Positions 1-6,961 of a stretch of DNA of 12,508 nucleotides are shown piece after piece. Positions within the stretch are counted from its first letter, which is position 1; each line of letters begins with the position of its first letter. Source of the DNA: Pseudomonadota bacterium (lineage in GTDB: Bacteria; Pseudomonadota; Alphaproteobacteria; Rhizobiales; Afifellaceae). The stretch lies in assembly GCA_023417735.1 (NCBI GenBank), contig JAEZEK010000184.1, positions 1 through 12,508 on the forward strand, in the 5' to 3' direction. A program made the translations under genes and the position numbers. Under the pieces are notes generated by a model that worked only from the letters and a program-made list of their open reading frames with translations, was not told the origin of the DNA and made no database searches.

Positions 1-345
1 CTCGCGCGCCGGCCGGCCCGCCTCCTCTCCGGCGGCGAGCAGCAGCGCCTCGCCATGGCCCGCGCCTGGTCGCTCGAGCCGGAGCTCATGTTCCTCGACG
101 AGCCGACCTCCGCACTCGACCCCGCCGCCAAGCGCGCCGTCGAGGACATGATCCAGGCGTTCCACGCCGACGGGATGACGATTGTCATGACCACCCACGA
201 CCTCGGGCAGGCGCGCCGCCTCGGCGACGAGGTCCTGTTCCTGCATCACGGCCGGCTCCTGGAGCAGACGCCGGCAGACGAGTTCTTCGAGCGCCCGCGG
301 TCGGAAGCCGCGCGTGCCTTCATAAAGGGCGAGCTCCTGTGGTGA
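1..345 (+). CDS. tupC: Tungstate ABC transporter ATP-binding protein, 3' part (TupC-like)
   Basis: This is the C-terminal part of an ABC ATPase whose 5' end lies outside the window. The reading frame is open from base 1, so the ATG at base 55 is internal. Just before it the frame encodes the ABC signature LSGGEQQRLAMARA. Walker B with the catalytic Glu (LMFLDEP), the D-loop (SALDP) and the switch His (MTTHD) follow. The Walker A motif must lie upstream. The protein would power uptake of an oxyanion at the inner membrane. The specificity call rests only on the neighbour: tupA begins 22 bases after the stop, and TupA is the tungstate-binding component of this family. The permease gene (tupB) is expected upstream. 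Molybdate, or both oxyanions, are alternatives, because the ATPase itself does not show specificity. Confidence 0.85.
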   Translation, partial: LARRPARLLSGGEQQRLAMARAWSLEPELMFLDEPTSALDPAAKRAVEDMIQAFHADGMTIVMTTHDLGQARRLGDEVLFLHHGRLLEQTPADEFFERPRSEAARAFIKGELLW

Positions 346-367
346 GCCTGCCGATCAAGAGGGGAAA

Positions 368-1192
368 ATGGACATGAGTTTCCTGGCACGCACCTTCATC
401 GCGGGCGCGATCGCGCTCGGCACTTTCACCGGCACGGCCGCGGCGCAGGAGAGGTTCATCACGGTCGCCTCGACGACCTCCACCGAGCAGTCCGGGCTCT
501 TCGGGCACATCCTGCCGCTCTTCAAGGAGAAGACCGGCATCGAGGTCCGCGTGGTCGCGCAGGGCACCGGCCAGGCGCTCGAAACGGGCCGCCGCGGCGA
601 CGCCGACGTGGTCTTCGTCCATGCGAAGGCGGCCGAGGAGGAGTTCGTCGCCGAAGGCCACGGCATCGAGCGCAAGGACGTCATGTACAACGATTTCGTC
701 ATCGTCGGCCCGGGCGGGGACCCGGCGGGGATCAGGGGCGGAAACGATGCGGCGGCCGCGCTGAAGAAGATCGCGGAGGCCGGCGCCCCCTTTGCCTCCC
801 GAGGGGACAAGTCCGGCACGCACCAGGCGGAACTCGCGCTCTGGAAGGAGGCCGGCGTGGAGCCTTCGGGCAGCTGGTACCGCGAGCTCGGAACCGGCAT
901 GGGCCCGACCCTCAACACCTCGGCCGAGATGCCCGCCTACACGCTCGCCGACCGCGCCACCTGGCTCGCCTTCCAGAACCGCCGCGGGCTCGAGATCGTG
1001 GTCGAGGGCGATCCGAAGCTCTTCAACCAGTACGGCGTCATGCTGGTCGATCCCGCCAAGCACCCGCACGTGACGGCCCGGGACGGCGGGGCCTTCATCG
1101 ACTGGCTCGTCTCGCCGGAGGGGCAGGCCGCGATCGCCGGCTACAGGATCGACGGCGAACAGCTCTTCTTCCCGAACGCGCGCACGAGCTGA
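368..1192 (+). CDS. tupA: Tungstate-binding periplasmic protein TupA
   Basis: This is the secreted binding protein of a tungstate ABC importer and would deliver oxyanion to the membrane permease for tungsten or molybdenum cofactor enzymes. The 274-residue product starts with a signal peptide (hydrophobic residues about 5-24, likely cleavage after AAA at 24-26). TupA-type motifs are visible: STTSTEQSGL at 35-44, GTGQAL followed by GDADVVFVH at 66-85, then RGDKSGTH and a GTGMGPTLN segment in the second lobe. These resemble TupA more than ModA. Two ATGs compete. The purine-rich AGAGGGG at 358-364 is only 3 bases from the ATG at 368 but 9 bases from the in-frame ATG at 374, so translation may begin at 374 (MSFLAR). 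It lies in an operon behind the ATPase. A small inverted repeat covers the stop codon. Confidence 0.88.
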   Translation: MDMSFLARTFIAGAIALGTFTGTAAAQERFITVASTTSTEQSGLFGHILPLFKEKTGIEVRVVAQGTGQALETGRRGDADVVFVHAKAAEEEFVAEGHGIERKDVMYNDFVIVGPGGDPAGIRGGNDAAAALKKIAEAGAPFASRGDKSGTHQAELALWKEAGVEPSGSWYRELGTGMGPTLNTSAEMPAYTLADRATWLAFQNRRGLEIVVEGDPKLFNQYGVMLVDPAKHPHVTARDGGAFIDWLVSPEGQAAIAGYRIDGEQLFFPNARTS

Positions 1193-1205
1193 CCGCGACG
1201 CGGTC
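1191..1205 (+). other. Small inverted repeat at the end of tupA
   Basis: GACCGC (1191-1196) and GCGGTC (1200-1205) are perfectly complementary around a GAC loop and overlap the tupA stop codon. No T-run follows, so it is at best a weak or Rho-assisted transcript end. It lies in the gap between convergent tupA and the DUF192 gene. Confidence 0.4.
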
Positions 1206-1235
1206 CGGAAGCATGCCCGGGGCGCCTCCCTCCTG

Positions 1236-1265
1236 GAGGAAGGTCCCGCTGAGGAAGGTCCCGCT
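1236..1265. repeat. Tandem duplication of a 15-base unit
   Basis: The unit GAGGAAGGTCCCGCT occurs twice head to tail, at 1236-1250 and 1251-1265, without mismatches. The second copy runs into the stop codon of the minus-strand DUF192 gene. It looks like a replication-slippage duplication in the short space between two convergent genes. Nothing suggests a regulatory role. Confidence 0.85.
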
Positions 1266-1732
1266 CAGCGCGTCAGCGCGTCCATCGCCGCGCCGGAGAC
1301 CCGGGCGCCGGGCCGCACCCCCGTCGCCGCCGCCCGGCCGGCATTGATCTCCAGCACGTAGCGGGCGGGCACGTTCGAGCTGATGATCCGTTCGGACAGC
1401 GGCGTGGTGCTGCGCGCGATGCTCTTCACCGTGCCGTCCTCGCCGATGAACACCATGTCGAGCGGCAGATACGTGTTCCGCATCCACATCGTGATCTCGC
1501 GCTCGGTGTCGAAGTCGAACAGCATGCCTTCGTCCTCGCCCATCTCGCGGCGGAACATCAGGCCCCTCGAACGCGCCTCGGGCGTCACGGCGAGCTCGAC
1601 CATGAAGGTATGGCTGCCCTCGGGGCCGGCGATCTCGAGCGGAAGGCGCTCGCCCGTCGCGGCGGGCGCGGATACGGCCGAAGCGAGCAACGCGGCACCG
1701 GCCAGCGCAGCGATGAAGGTCGGCCCGGCCAT
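1265..1732 (-). CDS. DUF192 family secreted protein
   Basis: The 155-residue protein has an N-terminal hydrophobic signal segment (about residues 5-21, Ala-rich, likely cleaved near SAPAA) followed by one DUF192 domain (about 28-150). The family hallmarks are visible: RGLMFR at 56-61 and MWMRNTYLPLDMVFI at 82-96, then a Gly/Ala-rich end. Members are small exported or periplasmic proteins of unknown biochemical function, and I do not assign one. The start is 15 bases downstream of the stop of the double cold-shock-domain gene, so the two are very likely co-transcribed. The ribosome-binding site is weak (a GAGAG stretch well upstream of the ATG), which fits translation after the upstream gene. 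The length is normal for the family. Confidence 0.85.
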   Translation of the reverse strand: MAGPTFIAALAGAALLASAVSAPAATGERLPLEIAGPEGSHTFMVELAVTPEARSRGLMFRREMGEDEGMLFDFDTEREITMWMRNTYLPLDMVFIGEDGTVKSIARSTTPLSERIISSNVPARYVLEINAGRAAATGVRPGARVSGAAMDALTR

Positions 1733-1747
1733 TGCGATCGCGTGCTC

Positions 1748-2323
1748 TCAGTGGGAGACGGGGACGTTCCCGCCGCTATGAGGCCGGATCTCGGCGACCG
1801 TCAAGCCCTTCGGCCCCTCGCCGTAGCGTATGAGGACCGCCTGGCCTGGCCGCAACTCGGCGAGGCCGTACTGCCGGAGCGTCTCCATGTGAACGAAGAC
1901 GTCGGGGCAGCCATCGCCTTCGGTCACGAAGCCATAGCCGCGGATCCGGTTGAACCACTTCACGGTCGCGGAAACGAGCGGGCTCGTTGCGGTGACGGCG
2001 GCGCGCTGGCGTGCCGGCGGCAGGAGCGAGGGCGGAGGCGCACCGCTCTCGTCCATGGAAAGAACCCGGAAGCACTGCAGCCCCCTGGGGCCCGGCGTCA
2101 CCTCGCACACCACGCGCGCGCCTTCGTAGGCGGTCTGGAAGCCGTCGCGGCGGAGGCAGGTGACGTGCAGGAGGACATCCCCCATGCCGTTGTCGGGGAT
2201 GATGAAACCGTATCCCTTGGCGATGTCGAACCACTTGATGACGCCGCCGATCATCGTGACGTCGACCGGGCCGTCCTCGGCCATCACGCCGGTTGTAATC
2301 TCCTCCGTCGCTTTCGCCACCAT
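1748..2323 (-). CDS. Double cold-shock-domain protein
   Basis: This 191-residue protein is built from two cold-shock domains joined by a Pro/Ala-rich linker (about 92-117). Domain 1 spans about 27-90 with RNP1-like KGYGFI (36-41) and RNP2-like VLLHV (50-54). Domain 2 spans about 119-180 with RGYGFV (128-133) and VFVHM (142-146). Both begin with the typical VIKWF/VKWF strand. Such domains bind single-stranded RNA or DNA and act as RNA chaperones in the cytoplasm, here probably in the cold or in stationary phase. The first domain has an atypical, Cys-containing second half ([13 protein letters not shown]), so the two need not bind equally. The ATG at 2323 is supported by a GAGAGGGGG ribosome-binding site. 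The DUF192 gene follows 15 bases later. The two-domain form is common in alphaproteobacteria. Confidence 0.9.
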   Translation of the reverse strand: MVAKATEEITTGVMAEDGPVDVTMIGGVIKWFDIAKGYGFIIPDNGMGDVLLHVTCLRRDGFQTAYEGARVVCEVTPGPRGLQCFRVLSMDESGAPPPSLLPPARQRAAVTATSPLVSATVKWFNRIRGYGFVTEGDGCPDVFVHMETLRQYGLAELRPGQAVLIRYGEGPKGLTVAEIRPHSGGNVPVSH

Positions 2324-2468
2324 CTCGCCCCCTCTCCGTTCGAGGAACGCACAAGCGCAGTGCGGGATCGACGTCAGGTCTGTCGCCTAAGCTTGATTCG
2401 CCTGCAAACATAACATTGGCGGAGATGGCCAAGACAAGAGCCAATCCCGCAATAAACAACACAATCCA
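2324..2468 (-). promoter_or_regulatory. A+T-richer leader upstream of the cold-shock gene
   Basis: This 145-base gap between the sirtuin stop and the cold-shock start is clearly richer in A+T than its surroundings (runs such as TTGTTTATTG on the minus strand). That is what one expects of a promoter plus 5' untranslated leader. The hexamers TTGTCT and TATGTT lie on the minus strand with a 19-base spacer, too poor a match to call a promoter. Cold-shock genes in other bacteria often have long structured leaders, but I did not establish a structure here. A separate transcription start for the cold-shock/DUF192 pair is likely. Confidence 0.4.
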
Positions 2469-3242
2469 CTACTGTGCCGCGAGCGCTGGGAAAAGTTCAG
2501 TGAAGATTTCTCCAATCGACCTCCGCAGCACGAGGCGGGCGGCACCGTCGAGCGGCGTCGGCTCGCGGTTCACGATCACCAGATCGGCACCGTTATCCCG
2601 GGCAAGGAGCGGGATGGTCGCGGCCGGATGGACGACGAGGGAGGAGCCGATCGCGAGCACCAGGTCGGAGCGCTCCGCGAACCGCACGGCTCGCGCCATC
2701 TCCGCCTCCGGCATGGCCTGGCCGAAGGAGATCACCGCCGCCTTCACCAGGCCCCCGCATGCGGGGCAGCGCGGGGATCGCCCCTCGGCCTCGATCTGCG
2801 CCCTCGCCTCCGCGAGCTCCATGCGGCGGCCGCAATCGAGGCATCGACCGTGGGTGGCGTTGCCGTGAAGCTCGACGAGGCGCTCGGGAGGAACGCCGGA
2901 GCGCGCATGCAGCCCGTCGATGTTCTGCGTCACGACGGCGAGGTCGCGGCCCTGGTCGAGCAGCATGACGAGCGCGCGATGGCCGGCATTCGGCGCCGCA
3001 CGCGCGAAATCCGCGTTCGTCACGAAGCGGCGGCGCCAATCCTCCAGGCGGCTTTCCTCCGAGGCGACAAACTCCTGGAAGGTGATCGGCGCCATCCGGC
3101 TCCAGATGCCGCCCGGGCTGCGGAAATCGGGAATGCCCGATTCGGTCGAGATGCCCGCACCGGTGAAGGCGAGGATTCGGTCCGCCCCGGACACCAGCCG
3201 GCGGAGCGCGTCGATCCCATTGCCCTCGCTGCGCCGCGCCAT
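2469..3242 (-). CDS. Sir2-family NAD-dependent protein deacylase
   Basis: This cytoplasmic enzyme removes acyl groups from lysines using NAD+, giving nicotinamide and O-acyl-ADP-ribose. The sirtuin motifs are complete (residues counted from this ATG): FTGAGIS and ESGIPDFRS near the N-terminus for NAD binding, TQNIDGLH in the middle, the catalytic His in ELHG (about residue 126), two Cys pairs CLDC and CPAC for structural zinc, then GSSLVVHPA and NREPTPLD for ribose and adenine contacts. Length (257 residues) is normal. The start is uncertain: the frame is open to a GTG at 3269 and an ATG at 3251, and none has a convincing ribosome-binding site. I chose the ATG at 3242 because conserved sequence begins soon after it. 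It is divergent from the glyoxalase gene. Acyl specificity (acetyl versus succinyl) cannot be read with confidence. Confidence 0.88.
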   Translation of the reverse strand: MARRSEGNGIDALRRLVSGADRILAFTGAGISTESGIPDFRSPGGIWSRMAPITFQEFVASEESRLEDWRRRFVTNADFARAAPNAGHRALVMLLDQGRDLAVVTQNIDGLHARSGVPPERLVELHGNATHGRCLDCGRRMELAEARAQIEAEGRSPRCPACGGLVKAAVISFGQAMPEAEMARAVRFAERSDLVLAIGSSLVVHPAATIPLLARDNGADLVIVNREPTPLDGAARLVLRRSIGEIFTELFPALAAQ

Positions 3243-3271
3243 ATGCTGCATCCGACCCGTTCGCCCCACGC

Positions 3272-3280
3272 AAAGGAGGA
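3272..3280 (+). promoter_or_regulatory. Strong ribosome-binding site of gloA
   Basis: AAAGGAGGA matches the anti-Shine-Dalgarno sequence almost completely and ends 6 bases before the ATG at 3287, fixing that start. It is the strongest ribosome-binding site in the window. Confidence 0.8.
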
Positions 3281-3286
3281 CCCCCG

Positions 3287-3727
3287 ATGCGCTATCTCCA
3301 CACCATGGTGCGCGTCGCCGACGTCGACAAGGCGCTCGACTTCTACTGCAGCAAGCTCGGGATGAAGGAAGTCAGGCGGACCGAGAGCGAGCAGGGCCGC
3401 TACACGCTGATCTTCCTCGCGGCACCGGACGACGCCGGCCGGGCGGAACAGGAGCGCGCCCCGCTCCTCGAGCTCACCTACAACTGGGATCCGGAGGCTT
3501 ATGGCGAGGGCCGCAATTTCGGCCATCTCGCCTTCGAAGTGGACGACATCTATGCGCTCTGCGACCGCCTCCGGTCGGCGGGCGTCACGATCAACCGACC
3601 GCCGCGCGACGGGCGCATGGCCTTCGTGCGCTCCCCCGACAACATCTCGATCGAGCTCCTGCAGAAGGGCGCCGCCCGGCCGCCGCAGGAGCCCTGGGCC
3701 TCGATGGGCAATACCGGGCACTGGTAA
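3287..3727 (+). CDS. gloA: Lactoylglutathione lyase (glyoxalase I)
   Basis: Glyoxalase I isomerises the hemithioacetal of methylglyoxal and glutathione to S-lactoylglutathione, the first step of methylglyoxal detoxification in the cytoplasm. The 146-residue protein has the two-module vicinal-oxygen-chelate fold. The four expected metal ligands are in place: His5 (YLHTMVRV), Glu62 (LLELTYNW), His80 (NFGHLAFEV) and Glu123 (SIELLQ). The absence of the long insertions of eukaryotic enzymes fits the short, nickel-dependent bacterial type, but metal preference is an inference. YNWD and YGEGRNFGH are also typical of GloA. The start is secured by a near-perfect ribosome-binding site. The gene diverges from the sirtuin across a gap of about 44 bases, so promoters for the two must be crowded or lie inside the opposite gene. 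It seems monocistronic, since a tRNA with its own promoter follows. Confidence 0.93.
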   Translation: MRYLHTMVRVADVDKALDFYCSKLGMKEVRRTESEQGRYTLIFLAAPDDAGRAEQERAPLLELTYNWDPEAYGEGRNFGHLAFEVDDIYALCDRLRSAGVTINRPPRDGRMAFVRSPDNISIELLQKGAARPPQEPWASMGNTGHW

Positions 3728-3783
3728 CCGCGCGACGGCTCTCCATATCAGCGGGCGATAGACAAGCGGCGCGTTGGAGACGC

Positions 3784-3812
3784 TTGCCGTCCTCCGGCAC
3801 CGTCCCTATAAG
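3784..3812 (+). promoter_or_regulatory. Promoter of tRNA-Glu
   Basis: TTGCCG (3784-3789) and TATAAG (3807-3812) are separated by exactly 17 bases, a good housekeeping sigma-70-type promoter. Transcription would begin near 3819, a few bases before the mature tRNA at 3826, giving a very short 5' leader for RNase P to remove. The GC-rich bases after the -10 (GCGCGGCC) resemble the discriminators of stringently controlled stable RNA genes; that part is inference. Confidence 0.7.
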
Positions 3813-3825
3813 CGCGGCCAGCGAA

Positions 3826-3901
3826 GCACCCTTCGTCTAGCGGTCTAGGACGCCGCCCTTTCACGGCGGAAACACGGGTTCGATTCCCGTAGGGTGTACC
3901 A
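3826..3901 (+). tRNA. tRNA-Glu (anticodon UUC)
   Basis: The 76-base cloverleaf is complete and includes an encoded CCA. The acceptor stem is GCACCCT with AGGGTGT (first pair G-U), the D stem GTCT/GGAC, the anticodon stem CCGCC/GGCGG with loop CTTTCAC (anticodon TTC at 3860-3862), and the T arm ACGGG-TTCGATT-CCCGT, followed by discriminator A and CCA. The anticodon reads GAA and GAG, the codons for glutamate. It stands alone between gloA and the CsbD-like gene with its own promoter and a downstream hairpin. The 3' end shows no adjacent integrase gene or repeat, so there is no sign of use as an attachment site. Confidence 0.96.
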
Positions 3902-3955
3902 CTTCCATTGAAGCGGCCATGTCGCGGCGGCGCCCTCGGGCTTCAGGCGCGCGAA

Positions 3956-3985
3956 AGAGCCCGCCGGGCGATCCCGACGGGCTCT
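3956..3985. terminator. Hairpin terminator between tRNA-Glu and the csbD-like gene
   Basis: AGAGCCCG-C-CGGG (3956-3968) pairs with CCCG-A-CGGGCTCT (3973-3985) around a CGAT loop: 12 base pairs with one C-A mismatch. The plus-strand flank CTCGC has few T residues. On the minus strand the stem is followed by TTCGC and ends in CTCTTT, slightly better for termination. It lies between two convergent units, so it probably serves both as a bidirectional terminator. Confidence 0.75.
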
Positions 3986-4058
3986 CTCGCATCGACCTGT
4001 GGCCCGGCGCGCAAGCCAGGCAGCCAGCAGCGCGATGCAGCGTGTCTTCGCGCCGCGT

Positions 4059-4280
4059 CTAGTAGGACCGGCTCCAGTAGTCGTCGTCCTTGCCGAGCCA
4101 GTCGTTCACCTGGCGGTCGGCCTCGTCCTTCGCGATCCCGTAGCGCTCCTGGATGCGTCCGACCAGCTGGTCCCGCCGGCCCTCCACCACGTCGAAATCG
4201 TCGTCGGTGAGCTTGCCCCACTGGGCCTTCGCATGGCCCTTGAACTGCTTCCAGTTGCCTTCGATGCGATCCCAATTCAT
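4059..4280 (-). CDS. CsbD-like stress-response protein
   Basis: This small, highly charged 73-residue protein matches the CsbD family over its whole length. It starts MNWDRIEGNWKQFKGHAKAQ, which is the family signature, continues with WGKLTDDDFDVVEGRRDQLVG, and ends with a Trp/Tyr/Asp-rich tail. Family members are abundant general-stress proteins of unknown molecular function. The ATG at 4280 is set by GGAGG seven bases upstream, although the frame remains open further upstream. A perfect EcfG-type promoter lies about 30 bases before the start, so the gene is probably induced by osmotic, oxidative, desiccation or starvation stress through the general stress response. It appears monocistronic, bounded by the bidirectional hairpin downstream. 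Confidence 0.92.
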   Translation of the reverse strand: MNWDRIEGNWKQFKGHAKAQWGKLTDDDFDVVEGRRDQLVGRIQERYGIAKDEADRQVNDWLGKDDDYWSRSY

Positions 4281-4310
4281 TGCGATGCCTCCGTTTTTCT
4301 GTCCCGAGGC

Positions 4311-4335
4311 AACGTGTCGGGGACCGTACGGTTCC
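4311..4335 (-). promoter_or_regulatory. EcfG (general stress sigma factor) promoter of the csbD-like gene
   Basis: Read on the minus strand, GGAAC (4335-4331) is followed after exactly 16 bases (4330-4315) by CGTT (4314-4311). This equals the GGAAC-N16/17-CGTT consensus of EcfG, the alphaproteobacterial general stress sigma factor. The -10 element lies 30 bases before the csbD-like ATG, leaving room for a start point and the GGAGG ribosome-binding site. The family of the downstream gene, a stress protein, supports the call independently. Confidence 0.85.
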
Positions 4336-4443
4336 CGCCCGTACCCGGCACCGGGCACCTCATGACATTGCGCCGCACGCGGGCCGGCAGTCCCGCATCT
4401 CCGCCGCATTGTGGGGAAGATCGCAGTCCCGGCTTCCGGCACG

Positions 4444-4472
4444 TTGTGCCCCTGCGAAGCCGCTGCTACGCT
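4444..4472 (+). promoter_or_regulatory. Possible promoter of the liv operon
   Basis: TTGTGC (4444-4449) and TACGCT (4467-4472) are spaced by 17 bases in the 282-base gap before livH, on the correct strand. Each hexamer matches only half of the consensus, so this is a weak candidate. I see no other feature in the gap except the oppositely oriented EcfG promoter. Transcription from here would give a leader of about 85 bases. Confidence 0.25.
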
Positions 4473-4562
4473 TCGGCGCCCGTCGGGCTTTCGGCTCGCC
4501 GCCGCATGGTTAACGACGTTTCAGCGACAGCGCCGGATACAGGCGCGGGGGATCGGCCGCAC

Positions 4563-5497
<935 letters not shown>

Positions 5498-5498
<1 letters not shown>

Positions 5499-6961
5499 TG
5501 GCGGCAGGCGACGCCGCGGCCGGCGCCAGCGACCTTCGCGAAGCCGGCGCCGAGATCGAGGACGAGAACCGGCGCGACGCGTTCGCCGGCGAACCGCCCT
5601 TCAAGACCCACCCGGCCCGCGGCTCGCGCCTCGCCGCGGCGCTGAAGGACGCGGCCATCGCGGCGGCCCTTGCCGGGGGGCTCGGGTTCTTCTTCCTCGG
5701 CATGCGCACCGACATCCGGCCCGGCGGGCTGGCGCTCACCACGCGCTGGACGACGCTCTTCGTGGCCGTCGCCATCGTCTTCGTCGGCCGGCTGCTGCTG
5801 AAGCTCTTCGTCTTCCCCGAGACCCGGCCCCGACTCAAGGCGCCTTCCGGCGCCGGCGCGGCCGAGTTCATGGCGCGCCTCGGGCGCCTCTTCGGGCCGC
5901 TCCTCCTCCTCGTCGCCCTCGCCCTGCCCTTCATCCTCTCGTCGTTCTTCCCCGCCCAGAACCGGCAATACCTCGATCTCGCGATCCTCATCCTGACCTA
6001 TGTGATGCTCGGCTGGGGACTCAACATCGTGGTCGGGCTCGCCGGCCTCCTCGACCTCGGCTATGTCGCGTTCTATGCCGTCGGCGCCTATTCCTTCGCG
6101 CTGCTCGCGCAGAACTTCGGGCTGGGCTTCTGGCTCTGCCTGCCCCTCGCCGGGATCCTCGCCGCCTTCTGGGGGATCATTTTGGGCTTTCCGGTCCTGC
6201 GCCTGCGGGGCGACTATCTCGCCATCGTCACGCTCGCCTTCGGCGAGATCATCCGCGTCGTGCTCCTCAACTGGTACGACTTCACGGGCGGGCCGAACGG
6301 CATTTCGGGCATCCCGAAGCCGACCTTCTTCGGCATGGACTTCACGCGGGGCGAGGACGGCGTCGCGGCCTTCCTGGGCATCCCGTACAGTTCCATCCAC
6401 CGCTTCGTCTTCCTCTACTACATCATCCTCGCGCTCGCCCTCCTCACCAACTTCGTGACGCTGCGGCTCAGGCGGCTGCCCGTCGGGCGCGCCGGGGCGG
6501 CGCTGCGCGAGGACGCGATCGCCTGCCGCTCGCTCGGCATCAACACGACCAACACGAAGCTGACGGCCTTCGCCACCGGCGCGATGTTCGGCGGCTTCGC
6601 CGGCTCGTTCTTCGCGACGAGGCAGGGCTTCATCTCGCCGGAGAGCTTCACCTTCATCGAATCGGCCATCATCCTCGCGATCGTGGTGCTCGGCGGGCTC
6701 GGCTCGCAGATCGGCGTCGTGGTGGCCTCGGTCGTCATGATCGGCGGCATGGAGATGCTGCGGAACCTCGGGTTCCTGCGCGACATCTTCGGCCCGAACT
6801 TCGACCCGACGCAGTACCGCATGCTGATCTTCGGGCTCGCCATGGTCATCATCATGGTTTGGAAGCCGAGGGGCCTCGTCTCGAGCCGAGAACCGTCGGC
6901 GGTCCTCAAGGAACGCAAGCGGATCGGCGCCGACATGGTCGCCCAGGGCGAGGGCCATTGA
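5498..6961 (+). CDS. livM: Branched-chain amino acid ABC transporter permease LivM
   Basis: LivM is the second permease of the amino acid importer and pairs with LivH. The 487-residue protein has a charged, probably cytoplasmic N-terminus (1-45), an N-terminal extension domain with two membrane segments (about 46-105, resembling the DUF3382 domain of LivM proteins), and then the permease domain (about 130-450). Family sequence is clear: GLNIVVGLAGLLDLGYVAFY near 174-193, LRLRGDYLAIVTLAFGEI near 234-251, and the coupling loop GRAGAALREDAIACRSLGIN (330-349). It is longer than E. coli LivM (about 425 residues), mostly because of the Ala/Glu-rich start. The ATG overlaps the livH stop (TGATG), as the stop overlaps the livG start, implying coupled translation. 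A long antisense frame opposite this gene is a codon-bias artefact. Confidence 0.95.

Noticed and set aside
55..345. A separate small gene starting at ATG 55
   Set aside because: The frame is open from base 1 and encodes the ABC signature just before this ATG, so the ATG is internal to a truncated ATPase gene.
3874..3901. tRNA 3' end as a possible integration (attachment) site
   Set aside because: No integrase gene, no second copy of the tRNA end and no change of gene content were seen nearby.
4324..4331. Palindrome CCGTACGG as an operator site
   Set aside because: It lies within the EcfG promoter spacer, is only 8 bases long and has no second copy nearby.
4281..4442. Upstream extension of the csbD-like frame to 4442
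   Set aside because: GGAGG at the correct distance fixes the ATG at 4280, and the extension would cover the EcfG promoter.
3999..4562. 5' extension of the livH frame (about 188 extra codons)
   Set aside because: It runs over the csbD-like gene and its promoter on the other strand, has no family similarity, and the LivH family begins at 4563.
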